A program made the position numbers and the translations under genes. Positions 7,522-16,385 of a DNA stretch of 64,000 nt are shown here, piece after piece (the first letter of the stretch is position 1; every line of letters starts with the position of its first letter). The DNA is from Candidatus Undinarchaeales archaeon (lineage in GTDB: Archaea; SpSt-1190; JASMDC01): contig JASMDC010000006.1 in NCBI GenBank assembly GCA_030753015.1, forward strand, positions 1 to 64,000, given 5' to 3'. The notes under the pieces are model-generated. The model ran no database searches and was not told the origin of the DNA. It worked only from the letters and a program-made list of their open reading frames with translations.

Positions 7522-8046
7522 ATGCTACATGAATATAGCAGGTATCGCGTCCTAAGAGCGTTCTTCGAACGACCCACTCGCAGTTTCCACATGCGTGAGC
7601 TTTCGCGCTTGGTCGGCCTTACACATCCCGCCCTCCTAAACCACCTTCGCGCACTGGTCACCGATTCCCTCCTCGTCAGGAGTGAGGAAGGCTTATATCC
7701 GACGTACGAGGGGAATATGTCGAGCGAGATGTTCAGGTTGCTGAAGGGCGATGATACGGTCCATAGGCTGGACGCCACAGGGATCGTGGACTACATCGAG
7801 GAGAGCCTGCGTCCCGACTGCATAGTGCTCTTCGGCTCGGCAGCACACGGCGAGGACACGGAGGAGAGCGATATCGACCTGTTCGTACAGGCGCGAGAGA
7901 GAGAACTCGACCTCGGTGCGTACGAGGGTCCGCTTTGCAGGCGTGTCCATGTGCTGTTCGAGCCCGAAGTGCGACAGCTCGCACCCGAGCTCCTTAACAA
8001 CATCGCCAACGGACGGGTGCTCCGCGGATATCTGAAGGTGGCATGA
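7522..8046 (+). CDS. Winged-helix MNT nucleotidyltransferase (antitoxin, pair 2)
   Basis: 174 residues: winged helix (FHMRELSRLVGLTHPALLNH) followed by a nucleotidyltransferase with GSAAHGEDTEESDIDLF, the G-S-x9-D-x-D motif. It has the same architecture as the antitoxin at 4134 but is clearly diverged. ATG 7522 has CATATATTT about 28 nt upstream inside a quasi-palindrome (7484-7499, GGTA..TACC), a plausible operator. It overlaps the HEPN gene by ATGA at 8043-8046. It lies immediately after the parental end of the 179-bp repeat. Confidence 0.83.
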   Translation: MLHEYSRYRVLRAFFERPTRSFHMRELSRLVGLTHPALLNHLRALVTDSLLVRSEEGLYPTYEGNMSSEMFRLLKGDDTVHRLDATGIVDYIEESLRPDCIVLFGSAAHGEDTEESDIDLFVQARERELDLGAYEGPLCRRVHVLFEPEVRQLAPELLNNIANGRVLRGYLKVA

Positions 8047-8468
8047 TGCGGACATGGGACGACTGTTCGCGTAAGGTCCAGAGACGGCGTCCCGATCCGG
8101 AACAGGCTCGCGCTCTTCTCAAAATGGCCGCGTTGCGCAAGCGGGACGTGGAGTCCAAGGGTGACGAATTCTGTGTCCTCATCGTCGAGGGTTATTACGA
8201 GATCCTCAAGGAACTGATGACGGCACTCCTGACAGTTGACGGTCTCAAGACGACGAGCCACGAGTGCCTCATAGCGTACGTCGAACGGCACTGCACAGGG
8301 ATCACCGGCGCGGAGGTCCACCTACTCGACCAGCTGAGACGAATGCGGAACGACATATCCTACCGGGGCGTTATGGTGGATCCGGAATATCTGGAGCGGA
8401 ACCGCGACCGGATTCGTGTACTGATAGGGAAGCTGAGGTGTGTCGTCGAGACACGTCTGCCGACGTGA
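8043..8468 (+). CDS. HEPN-domain protein (toxin-like, pair 2)
   Basis: 141 residues, helical, ending with a HEPN-like core: KRDVESKGDEFCVLIVEGYY, KTTSHECLIAYVER and the polar motif RRMRNDISYRG, matching the RNDxxY form of HEPN active sites. Translation couples to the MNT through the ATGA overlap. By family knowledge it would be a ribonuclease restrained by its partner. It differs strongly from the HEPN at 3746, so the two modules are probably not cross-neutralising. Confidence 0.78.
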   Translation: MMRTWDDCSRKVQRRRPDPEQARALLKMAALRKRDVESKGDEFCVLIVEGYYEILKELMTALLTVDGLKTTSHECLIAYVERHCTGITGAEVHLLDQLRRMRNDISYRGVMVDPEYLERNRDRIRVLIGKLRCVVETRLPT

Positions 8469-8689
8469 GCGCGGTACCGACGGCGTCCGAGGGGAGTGAT
8501 GTCAGGACAAAGTGAACGAGATTCGTTGGAAGAGAGATTATCTAATTATTGATAAGAAAAAGATACTGGTGTCGAAAAAAAGATAGTCCTGAATAGTCGT
8601 AACGAGCAATAATGCCCCGTACGCCGGTCCATGGATGTCAGTAGCAACTCCACGAAGCCCTTTTAAGCATTCCCTGCCCACGGCCGTCC
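8469..8689. other. 221-bp intergenic region, partly AT-rich
   Basis: No credible ORF. 8519-8590 is markedly A/T-rich for this genome (A-runs at 8548-8554 and 8575-8582), unlike the flanks. CCTTTTAAGC at 8658-8667 is the TATA box of translin. The AT-rich part may end the MNT/HEPN transcript or be leftover foreign DNA. Confidence 0.5.
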
Positions 8690-9289
8690 ATGGACCCCGC
8701 CCGCCTCGAGGCCGTGCGTGACGAGCTAGTGTCATCCCTGGGTGCCTGGGAGCGCGACCGCGAGACCATGCTCGCAGCATCGCGTAAGTGTATCCGTGCA
8801 TGTTCGAAGGCCATCCAGGCCGTGCACGGTGGAAGGCTCGACGACGCCCAGGCAAGGCTCGGTGAGGCACGAAAGGCGCTGGACGAGGCGCTAGTGGTCC
8901 ACCCTGGCGAGGGACAGAGCGAAGGTCTGCGCCCGACAGCACAGCAGGAGTACGTGGAGGCGGCCCTTCTCATCGGGCTCGTGGAGCATGACCGGATCCT
9001 TACTCCGGCCGAGGTGGATGTCCCCGCGCTAGCCTACGCACTCGGTGTGGCCGATCTGGTCGGTGAGTTGCGACGGAGGACTTTGGACCTGCTGCGGGCC
9101 GGGGACCGCGCCGGGGCAGAGCGCACGTTCGAGGTAATGGGCGTGCTGTTCGAGTTCCTGCAGGCGCTGGAGTTCCAGGACGGAGTTACTCCCGGGCTGC
9201 GCCGGAAGCGGGACGTGGCACGCAACCTCGTAGAGCGCACAAGAGAAGTGCTCACCCAGGCCGCGGTCGCCCACGGCCCGGGTGCTTAG
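8690..9289 (+). CDS. Translin/TRAX family RNA-binding protein
   Basis: 199 residues, almost entirely helical, with the translin pattern: EAVRDELVSSLGAWERDRE, LAASRKCIRACSKAIQAVH (basic nucleic-acid-binding helix), QEYVEAALLIGLVEHDR, AYALGVADLVGELRRRTLDLL and a C-terminal FQDGVTPGLRRKRDVARNLV. Translin forms ring oligomers that bind single-stranded RNA/DNA; archaeal homologues have been reported as C3PO-like nucleases. The TATA box CTTTTAAG lies 27 nt before ATG 8690, so a leaderless mRNA is likely. It faces the VIT/VWA gene tail to tail with a 3-bp gap. Confidence 0.85.
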   Translation: MDPARLEAVRDELVSSLGAWERDRETMLAASRKCIRACSKAIQAVHGGRLDDAQARLGEARKALDEALVVHPGEGQSEGLRPTAQQEYVEAALLIGLVEHDRILTPAEVDVPALAYALGVADLVGELRRRTLDLLRAGDRAGAERTFEVMGVLFEFLQALEFQDGVTPGLRRKRDVARNLVERTREVLTQAAVAHGPGA

Positions 9290-9292
9290 TCA

Positions 9293-11599
9293 CTACTCCT
9301 TCTTGTCGTCCTCTTCCTCATCGACGTCCTTGTCGTCGGTCTCTTCGTCGTCGTCCTGGGCGGACTTGTCCTTCTTCGGAGGCTCGTCCTTCTCTTCCTT
9401 GGACGCGGCCTTTTCCTCCACGACCTCCCCGCCGCTCCCGCTCCGGAGAGCGAGCCCGACGAGGACCACGATGGCGGCCAGCACGATGAGGGTGGGGAGG
9501 GTGGAGGAAGACGCTCTCCCCTCGGCGAGACCGATGTGACCGATGGATTGGGGCACAGCCCTACCCTCGCCCTTGGTCGAGGTCAGAACCCTCTCCCGCA
9601 TCGCCGAGTCGGACTCGGCCTGGACGCCGCCGAACATCCCGCCGATCGAGTCCATGATCCCGCCGCCGGACGACGGGGCCTCCTGGGGCGCGACCGCGCC
9701 CCTCGGGACGGCCTTGTCCTTGCGGACGGCGTACACCGTGTCCGTCGGGGGTGATACGGGAGCGGGCGGGGGCATGGGCGTGGCGGCCGGGGCCATAGTG
9801 GGTGCAGGCACAGCGCCAGAGCCGGTACTCCCGCCCGTGAGGGCCGTGGCTTCCTCCTCCGCGAGCTCGTCATCGTCCACCGTGACCGTCTCCGTCGGCT
9901 TCTCGATCTCCAGGAACAGGGACGTGTAGGGCGTGACGAAGTGGTACTGGACGGATGTGTTGACGATGTCACCGACGATCTCTTCGTTCTCACCCCACAC
10001 TTCGATGCGTTCCAGCAGTTCCTGTATGCTCATGAACGCCCAGAACCGGGGTATGAACCCGTTCGTCCGTCCGCCCGTGAACCGCAGTGTCTCGGTGAAT
10101 GTGACGCTCCCCTTGTGGGATCGGCCGGAGACCTGGACGGTGAGCTCGTCGCCGTCGCCCACGTACCGTCCGGCGAGCACGATCTCCGAGCCTGCGAACA
10201 GCCTCTGGACGGCGGTGGGGAACACGTCGACGACGCCGTCCCCGTACTCGAACTTGAGGTCCTTTAGTATGGGGGTGTCGATCGTCTTGTAGAATTCGGC
10301 GATCTGTTCTGACACGTCCTTGCACGAGTAGATGCGCACGGCGTGCCCGTAGTTCTCCATGGATAGCGCCTTGAGGAATGGGAAGTCCAGGTTGTCGCCG
10401 AGCCCAAGGCTGAAGATCGACACATCGGCCGTGTTCACTTTCTGTATGTTCTTGCGGATGGAGAAGGTGTTAGTTGTACCTGAACTGGGCTTTCCGTCGG
10501 TGAGCATTACCACGATGGGCACGCGTGCCTCGTCGACCTTGAGCATGGCCAGCGCCCGCTCGAGGCCCTCGTTGATGTCGGTGCCGCCGTTGGCCTGGAT
10601 GGACCGGATGCGCGCGATCGCCTCGTCGCGGTTGACCTGGTCCGCCGTCCTGAGCCCGTCCCAGAGCACGCGGACATCGGAGTCGAACTCGATGACGTTG
10701 AACCTGTCGCCCTCGCGCAGCTGTCCGACGATCGAGGCGAAAGCGTCGTTCATCTGTTCGATCTTCCGGTCGCCGCCGCACGCGGACTCGTCCATGGAGC
10801 CGGACTTGTCCAGCACGAACACGATGTCCTTGTCGAGCGGCTCACCGTACTCGTCCACGATTGGCGAGAACACGTGGAAGAAGTACCGCTTCCCGTCCAC
10901 GGCGTGGTCGAGGAGGAAGCCGGCCTTGGATGTGGCGGCTGTCGAGTAGGTGACGAGCATCTTCTCTGCAGTCGAGAGGTCCTTCCTCTCAAAGTGGAGC
11001 TTCGCAGTGTCGGCACCGGGATAGGCGATGTCGATGTCGGGATGGGTGGGCACCGAGAGGCCGGCGATGTCCTTGTAGGAGGACACGGTTATGTCCACGA
11101 CGAGGTCCTTGATGTGCTGGTCACCGCCGGGATTTATCTCCAGGGGGAACTCGTACTTGTCCAGCACCCGGCTTAGGTACATCTCGTAGGTCAGGCCGAC
11201 GACTATGGTCTGGCCCGGCGAGAACGAGACCGCGTAGCTGAACACGTCCTTGCCCGCCTGTTCCATGAGCCCAGCGTCCCTGCCAGCGGACACGGCCGCG
11301 TCGAACTTCTCCCGCGCCTCGTCCTTGGGGATGACGTCGGCCACGTGGAGCACGCCGTCGACCAGAAGGGTAAGGTTGGACACGAAGGCGCCGTCGGGCA
11401 CCTTGAACATAAAAGCAGCGTCGAGCTTGTAGTCGTTCTGATTGACGAGCACCTCTTCCACATGGGTGATGGCGTAGGAGTTTACCACCGTCCCAGTGAC
11501 AGTGAGGCGTTCGACAGCGGGGCCCTGGCCGACACCGAATACGGCAGTCAGCACCAGGGCGAGCGTGAGCATCCTAAGGGCATGTTCGTTCCTTCCCAT
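9293..11599 (-). CDS. Secreted membrane-anchored VIT + von Willebrand A protein
   Basis: 768 residues: signal peptide (LTLALVLTAVFGVGQG), a VIT domain (~30-160; VEEVLVNQNDYKLDAAFMFK, PKDEAREKFDAAV), then a VWA domain with an intact MIDAS: DKSGS near residue 265, Thr in NGGTDINEG and MLTDGKPSSG. A proline/alanine linker, one membrane helix (STLPTLIVLAAIVVLVGLAL, ~700) and a highly acidic/lysine tail (DDDEETDDKD) follow. VIT-VWA pairs occur in inter-alpha-trypsin inhibitor-like and bacterial surface proteins and mediate metal-dependent adhesion or assembly. Start ATG 11597-11599 has TTTTTAAG 28 nt upstream. The ectodomain faces outside and the acidic tail the cytoplasm. Confidence 0.88.
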   Translation of the reverse strand: MGRNEHALRMLTLALVLTAVFGVGQGPAVERLTVTGTVVNSYAITHVEEVLVNQNDYKLDAAFMFKVPDGAFVSNLTLLVDGVLHVADVIPKDEAREKFDAAVSAGRDAGLMEQAGKDVFSYAVSFSPGQTIVVGLTYEMYLSRVLDKYEFPLEINPGGDQHIKDLVVDITVSSYKDIAGLSVPTHPDIDIAYPGADTAKLHFERKDLSTAEKMLVTYSTAATSKAGFLLDHAVDGKRYFFHVFSPIVDEYGEPLDKDIVFVLDKSGSMDESACGGDRKIEQMNDAFASIVGQLREGDRFNVIEFDSDVRVLWDGLRTADQVNRDEAIARIRSIQANGGTDINEGLERALAMLKVDEARVPIVVMLTDGKPSSGTTNTFSIRKNIQKVNTADVSIFSLGLGDNLDFPFLKALSMENYGHAVRIYSCKDVSEQIAEFYKTIDTPILKDLKFEYGDGVVDVFPTAVQRLFAGSEIVLAGRYVGDGDELTVQVSGRSHKGSVTFTETLRFTGGRTNGFIPRFWAFMSIQELLERIEVWGENEEIVGDIVNTSVQYHFVTPYTSLFLEIEKPTETVTVDDDELAEEEATALTGGSTGSGAVPAPTMAPAATPMPPPAPVSPPTDTVYAVRKDKAVPRGAVAPQEAPSSGGGIMDSIGGMFGGVQAESDSAMRERVLTSTKGEGRAVPQSIGHIGLAEGRASSSTLPTLIVLAAIVVLVGLALRSGSGGEVVEEKAASKEEKDEPPKKDKSAQDDDEETDDKDVDEEEDDKKE

Positions 11600-11807
11600 A
11601 CCAACCACTAGGTGATTCAGCCTTAAAAATGGAATCGAAATCTTAGGGCGGGTACCCAACGACCCTGAGAACGACCTTGGGACCATCCTCGTGCGGTCCG
11701 CGCTCCCGCCGAGCTCCGACCATACGATATTTGGGGGGACGTGTCGTCCCTCCGGCGTGACGTACAATGGGAAGGTATATAAAGCGGCCGAGCAGCCGGA
11801 CGCCATC
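11600..11807. promoter_or_regulatory. Divergent promoter region (VWA gene / PfkB kinase)
   Basis: The minus-strand TATA TTTTTAAG is at 11623-11631 (28 nt from ATG 11599). The plus-strand TATATAAA is at 11776-11783 (29 nt from ATG 11808). The ~140 bp between holds no convincing gene. Confidence 0.65.
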
Positions 11808-13316
11808 ATGTTGGAGACGGAGTTAGAAGATATAGACATGGCGGTGGTGGGGTATGTCACCCGCGACACCATCGTGAACATCGACGAGAACGGTGAGCGC
11901 CATCCTTACCACTCTGTTGGCGGTGTATCGACGTACTTCTCCATGGTCTCCGCTTCTCTCGGCCACGCTACGGGTATCGTCTCCCCCGTAGGCGACGAGT
12001 TCAGGTCCGACTACCTCTCACCCGCTGACGCGCAGCGGTACGGGTTGTCCAATGATCAGGCCGCCGAGCTGCGTACCTATGTGGAAGCGAACCAGGGCGA
12101 CGCCGCCCGCCTGGAGACGGCGCTCGCCCCGAAGCTGGTAAAAGAGTACGGACTTGTCGAGGACGACGCGTCCGAGCTCGCACACCAGGCCGCATACGGC
12201 TCCATCTTCACTCCGCTCCATAACAAGGACAGCGTGGTCCTCGAGGGCTGCGAGAGGAAGGGCGATGATAACTCCGAGATCACGGTGCTGGTCCCCGTAA
12301 AGGGCTACACGATCGGCGTTGTGGAGCATCGCCTTCCCGAGATCAAGCCCGAGGACGTGCCGGACTCGTACCTCTCCGCCCGGGGCATCCACATCGGCCC
12401 CCTCTTCGGCGAGGTCCCCCTGGAGACGGTCAAGCATCTCCATGATAACACGAACGCCGTCATCACCCTGGACGCACAGGGCTACATCCGCCATCTCACG
12501 CCCTTCAGCAAGCTCGAGCAGGACGCTGTCGAGGGTCTGAAGGACAACGGTGCCACTCCCGAGGAGCGTGCCCGTTGGATGTCAAACGACTCCGAGCTCG
12601 TAACCCTTGCTCCGTGGGAGGAGATCGGCGAGTTCGCCAAATACGTCGACGTGCTCAAGATGAACGAGTTCGAGGCGGTCACCTGCGCCGGCATCGCCGA
12701 CGAGGGTGACTCGCGCGAGTCCGTGGAGAAGGCCATGGGACTGCTCGAGGAGAAGCTCGCTCCCAAGAACAAGGACCTCGTCCTCATGGTCACCATGGGC
12801 GGCGACGGCCTACTGCTCTCCTTCGAGAAGCACGGCCGGCGTGTGCGCGAGTACGTCCGACCCGCCCCCGCGACCGTCGTCGACACCACTGGCGCTGGCG
12901 ACACCACCGCCGCGGCCTTCCTGCGCGAGTACTCGAACACCCATGACGTGCAGTGGTCGTCGAGGTTCGCTGCCTCGGCAGGATCCCTGGCCGTGGAGGT
13001 GGAGGGCCCCTTTGCTTGCCCCGAGCCCGATGCCGTGTACAACCGCATGGCCGACACATATTCCACTATCGACCCGGTCGACCTCGAGACGGACAGCTGG
13101 TTGCAGTACATGGAGCAGGTGCATAACGCCAACGAGATCGGCGATGTCGGACTCACCGACGACTTCTCGCCCGAAGCGGCCGCTAAACACCTGGAGCGCA
13201 CCACGTCCTATCTGGAGAGCCTGGACGACGTCAACTGGAACGAAGAGGTCCGCGGTGAGTACCGCGAGGCGCTCGAGCGTTTCCGGGACCGGTTGGATGA
13301 AAGAGCGAACAGCTGA
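11808..13316 (+). CDS. PfkB-family carbohydrate/nucleoside kinase with insert and C-terminal extension
   Basis: 502 residues. The N-terminus DMAVVGYVTRDTIVN and SVGGVSTYFSMVSASLGH give the PfkB substrate lobe, KMNEFEAVT the lead into the nucleotide site, MVTMGGDGLLLSFEKHG and DTTGAGDTTAAAFL (anion hole and catalytic Asp) the PfkB signature. Family members are usually ~300 residues. Here an insert of ~100 residues (~65-165, predicted helical, rich in Asp/Ala) interrupts the N-lobe and ~90 acidic residues follow the kinase. The insert has no recognised motif. The frame opens at 11691, but TATATAAA 29 nt upstream supports ATG 11808. Substrate unknown (sugar, nucleoside or inositol possible). Confidence 0.82.
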   Translation: MLETELEDIDMAVVGYVTRDTIVNIDENGERHPYHSVGGVSTYFSMVSASLGHATGIVSPVGDEFRSDYLSPADAQRYGLSNDQAAELRTYVEANQGDAARLETALAPKLVKEYGLVEDDASELAHQAAYGSIFTPLHNKDSVVLEGCERKGDDNSEITVLVPVKGYTIGVVEHRLPEIKPEDVPDSYLSARGIHIGPLFGEVPLETVKHLHDNTNAVITLDAQGYIRHLTPFSKLEQDAVEGLKDNGATPEERARWMSNDSELVTLAPWEEIGEFAKYVDVLKMNEFEAVTCAGIADEGDSRESVEKAMGLLEEKLAPKNKDLVLMVTMGGDGLLLSFEKHGRRVREYVRPAPATVVDTTGAGDTTAAAFLREYSNTHDVQWSSRFAASAGSLAVEVEGPFACPEPDAVYNRMADTYSTIDPVDLETDSWLQYMEQVHNANEIGDVGLTDDFSPEAAAKHLERTTSYLESLDDVNWNEEVRGEYREALERFRDRLDERANS

Positions 13317-13352
13317 ACGTCCGACCGGAGCGCGCTGGAAGTCCCCTGCACA

Positions 13353-14408
13353 TCAGTCGGTCTTACGCTCGACACCCTCTCTCTTGAGGTCCCCGCGCAT
13401 CATGAGCTTCACTAGTTCCTCGAACCCGACCTTCGGCTGCCAGCCAAGGAGTTCCTTTGCCTTCGATGCATCGCCCAGGAGGTAGTCCACCTCAGCGGGC
13501 CGGAAGTACTTAGGGTCCACCTCGACGAGGACCTTCCCGGTCGCCGCGTCGACGCCCTTCTCGTCGACACCGCTCCCCTTCCACTCGATATCGATGCCCA
13601 CTTCCTTGAAGGCGAACTCGATGAACTCGCGCACGGAGTGGGCCTCGCCCGTGGCGATGACGAAATCGTCCGGCCCGTCCTGCTGGAGCATCAGCCACAT
13701 GGCCTCCACGAAATCGGGAGCATATCCCCAGTCCCTCTTGGCGTCGAGGTTCCCCAGGTGCAGCCGTTCCTGCTTGCCTGCGAGTATCTTTGCGATGCTC
13801 AGGGTGATCTTGCGGGTGACGAAGTTCTCTCCTCGCCGTGGAGACTCATGGTTGAAGAGGATCCCGTCACAGATGAACATATCGTATGCCTCGCGGTAGT
13901 TCTTAGCGATCCAGTGGGCGTAGAGCTTGGCCACGCCGTACGGGCTTCTCGGGTGGAAGGGGGTATCCTCGTTCTGGGGGAACACCTTGGCCTTGCCGAA
14001 GAGCTCGCTGGTGGATGCATGGTATATCCTCGTGTGCTTGTCCAGCCCCAGGAAACGGACCGCTTCAAGGAGACGGAGTGTACCGAGCCCGTCCACATTG
14101 GCGGTGTACTCTGGCACCTGGAAGGATATCTTCACGTGTGATTGTGCTGCAAGGTGGTAGATCTCGTGCGGTCGGATCTCGTTGACGAGCCTGATGAGGT
14201 TGGACGAATCGGTCATGTCGCCATAATGGAGGATGAAGTGCCGACGGGCCGGGTTCTCGAAGGAGTAGAGCTGCTCGATCCTTTCGCGGTTGAAAGTGCT
14301 CGCTCTCCGAATGACGCCATGGACCGTGTACCCCTTCTTCAGGAGGAGCTCTGCCAGGTACGAGCCGTCCTGACCGTTGATGCCGGTGATGAGAGCGACC
14401 TTGTCCAT
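13353..14408 (-). CDS. gmd: GDP-mannose 4,6-dehydratase
   Basis: 351 residues, the standard length. It shows [19 protein letters not shown] (NADP site), [34 protein letters not shown], the STSELFG catalytic Ser/Thr region, [11 protein letters not shown] with YxxxK, and [17 protein letters not shown], all diagnostic for GMD. It converts GDP-D-mannose to GDP-4-keto-6-deoxy-mannose for GDP-fucose, rhamnose or perosamine synthesis. GTATAAAAAG 29 nt before ATG 14408 is its promoter. No reductase or aminotransferase partner is adjacent, so the final sugar is unknown. It converges with the PfkB gene. Confidence 0.95.
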   Translation of the reverse strand: MDKVALITGINGQDGSYLAELLLKKGYTVHGVIRRASTFNRERIEQLYSFENPARRHFILHYGDMTDSSNLIRLVNEIRPHEIYHLAAQSHVKISFQVPEYTANVDGLGTLRLLEAVRFLGLDKHTRIYHASTSELFGKAKVFPQNEDTPFHPRSPYGVAKLYAHWIAKNYREAYDMFICDGILFNHESPRRGENFVTRKITLSIAKILAGKQERLHLGNLDAKRDWGYAPDFVEAMWLMLQQDGPDDFVIATGEAHSVREFIEFAFKEVGIDIEWKGSGVDEKGVDAATGKVLVEVDPKYFRPAEVDYLLGDASKAKELLGWQPKVGFEELVKLMMRGDLKREGVERKTD

Positions 14409-14452
14409 GGGTCGGAGGTATGGGCTTTGTCTTTTTATACCCTACAGGTGGC

Positions 14453-15394
14453 CTATCCTTGCGACTCCTGACGCTCGGCTATGAACGCCTCGAGCTCGGC
14501 CCGCGCCCTGCGCACCAATGCGTCCTCTGGGTCCAGCCCGTACTCCCTGTGGAAGTACGCGGTGATGATATCGATGTCCCGGTCCAGGAGGAGGGATGCC
14601 TGCATGTACTCAACGGGCACGGCCTGGGGCCAGTCGATGTACACCGGGTAGCCCTCCTCGTGGACGAGGATGTTGAACTCCGAGAGGTCGCCGTGGACGA
14701 TGCCCGTTCTCGTCACCGCTTCCCGGTAGTCGTCCAGGATGACCTGGCGTGTGGATTTCGGGTCGGTGAGCGATACCCGGTGGAGGGGCGGGGCGGGCAG
14801 ACCCTCTCCTGCGGTCACCATCTCGGCGGCGACGACGTGGCGGTTCAGCCCGCGGGGGCGGGGGACCGAGACGCCCGCGTCCCAGCACCGTTCGAGAGCG
14901 GTCATCTCCACCTGTGCCTTTGCCCTCGGGACGTCAATCTCGCAGTGCCGCAGGTCAAGCTGTTGCCGGCGCCACTCGATGGCGGCGTAGGCAAGGGAGG
15001 AGCGGATGTCCTCGAACTCCAGCTGGTAGTACCGGTGGAGCTTGACCGCCACCCATGACCCGTCCGGGGCGGTGGCATTGAGCACGATCGCTTCCTTGCC
15101 CTTGCCCACGAGATCGCCCACCGTATCGATGGCGCCATGGTTCTTCAGCTCCCACAGGGCCAGGGTGTCCAGTCCGCGCCCGGTGATGCGCAGCACGGGC
15201 TCGTCCCTGTTCCGTGCCTGGATGAGCGCCATCCGATCCAGATCCCCCAGTGACCGGGTCACCTTCATCGTCGACCAGGGGAGCTTGCGGAGCACACGCT
15301 CTCGGGGCACCCACTCGAACCGGCCGCGCATCCCGTCGAGGAACCTGAGGACGGCGATGTCCTTGGTGTCCACGGTCCTGTGGAATCGGGCCAC
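14453..15394 (-). CDS. rio2: RIO2-type serine/threonine protein kinase
   Basis: 313 residues. A winged-helix N-domain (~1-85) precedes the RIO kinase: GDLVGKGKEAIVLNA (glycine-rich loop), VAVKLHRYY (ATP-binding Lys), GIVHGDLSEFNILV (catalytic loop with D and N) and YIDWPQAV (metal-binding Asp). RIO2 acts in late 40S/30S subunit maturation. The reading frame extends to 15481, but TTAAAT at 15418-15423 lies 26 nt before GTG 15394, which begins VARFHRTVDTKD and fits the domain. Its TATA lies within 15 bp of the end of the upstream small-protein gene, so it is transcribed independently. Confidence 0.9.
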   Translation of the reverse strand: MARFHRTVDTKDIAVLRFLDGMRGRFEWVPRERVLRKLPWSTMKVTRSLGDLDRMALIQARNRDEPVLRITGRGLDTLALWELKNHGAIDTVGDLVGKGKEAIVLNATAPDGSWVAVKLHRYYQLEFEDIRSSLAYAAIEWRRQQLDLRHCEIDVPRAKAQVEMTALERCWDAGVSVPRPRGLNRHVVAAEMVTAGEGLPAPPLHRVSLTDPKSTRQVILDDYREAVTRTGIVHGDLSEFNILVHEEGYPVYIDWPQAVPVEYMQASLLLDRDIDIITAYFHREYGLDPEDALVRRARAELEAFIAERQESQG

Positions 15395-15431
15395 GGGCCG
15401 ATGGGGCCGGGTCAGAGATTTAACTCTGCTG

Positions 15432-15623
15432 CTAGCCGCTTGCCAGTCCCCAGCCACCGACGCCCATGAGCACGATGCCAACGGTCGTCATGAGGGTGAC
15501 GAAGCACGCCTCGCCGAAACCCGGATCGGGGAGGGTGGAGACCACCATGGCGGTGAGCACCATTACACCAGCGCCAACGGTGGTCCGGAAGAACGCCATA
15601 TCGGTGTCGCCGGCCACGCCCAT
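15432..15623 (-). CDS. Small two-helix membrane protein
   Basis: 63 residues with two hydrophobic helices (TVGAGVMVLTAMVVSTL and CFVTLMTTVGIVLMGVGGW) separated by a short acidic loop. Its ATG overlaps the stop of the pilin-like gene (TGATG at 15621-15625), so the two are co-translated. It matches no family I recognise. Position suggests a partner of the pilin-like protein, for example a membrane adaptor. An internal ATG at 15599 would remove only the leader. Confidence 0.6.
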   Translation of the reverse strand: MGVAGDTDMAFFRTTVGAGVMVLTAMVVSTLPDPGFGEACFVTLMTTVGIVLMGVGGWGLASG

Positions 15624-16171
15624 CAGCCCGCGAAGATGACGTTGTACCGCTCGGCAGAGTACTCATCGAAGGATGTCGAGTTGAAGGCGAGGGTGATGCG
15701 CTTATTGGACCAGACGCCGGTGTGGTTGCCGCAGCGCGAGGTGCGCACGACCTCGGTATCGGTGACGTTGCAGCATAGGGGATACTCGTTGCCCTCTGCC
15801 TCCACCGGCTCGTCCGGAAAGTAGACATAGAGCTCGTACGGCAGGATGATTCGCTGCTTGGCGCTGTTCCCACTGATGAGTGTGATGCTCATGCGGGAGA
15901 GGTCGCGGATGGATATCGGGTCCGCACCCCTGTTGCTGATGGTGAGACAGAGGTCGTCCTCACTGCCACAAAGATTATCTTCACAGGAGAAGGGGTTGAC
16001 GATGTCGAAAGCGTACTTGAGGGGCGGAGGGGGAGGCGTGGTGGACGGAGGCACAGAGATGTAATGCCACAGCAGGCCCGCCATCATGATAGTGATCAGG
16101 ACCATGATGACGAGGATGACGGGCATGGACTGGCCGCGCGTTCTCTCGCCTTGGGGCCGACACAGTCCCAT
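15623..16171 (-). CDS. Type IV pilin-like protein, Cys-rich ectodomain
   Basis: About 182 residues. The N-terminus GERTRG|QSMPVILVIMVL is a class III signal: basic residues, Gly before the cut, then a hydrophobic helix, as cleaved by archaeal prepilin peptidase. After a Pro/Thr stretch the ectodomain has CEDNLCGSEDDLC, SNRGADPISIRDL and CCNVTD, matching the layout of the pilins at 16386-17761. TATTATATAC at 16194-16205 places transcription start near 16172, favouring ATG 16169-16171; ATG 16175-16177 with upstream GAGGAG is the alternative. First gene of an operon with the small two-helix protein. Confidence 0.7.
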   Translation of the reverse strand: MGLCRPQGERTRGQSMPVILVIMVLITIMMAGLLWHYISVPPSTTPPPPPLKYAFDIVNPFSCEDNLCGSEDDLCLTISNRGADPISIRDLSRMSITLISGNSAKQRIILPYELYVYFPDEPVEAEGNEYPLCCNVTDTEVVRTSRCGNHTGVWSNKRITLAFNSTSFDEYSAERYNVIFAG

Positions 16172-16385
16172 AATCATGTATTCTCCTCGTGATAGTATAT
16201 AATACTGCCGCAGCCGGGCCACAGGCACCTCTTGGCATTAGAATTGGGGTAACACGGCTCGGTCGCGTGCTCGATCGGACCGGATCGAAGGCGAGGAGGA
16301 ACCTATTGGAATGCCTTGCCTGCCCAGCAATAGGCATGTTCATAGCAAACAATTTTTATAAATCTTTACGGGTCGATATCTCAGT

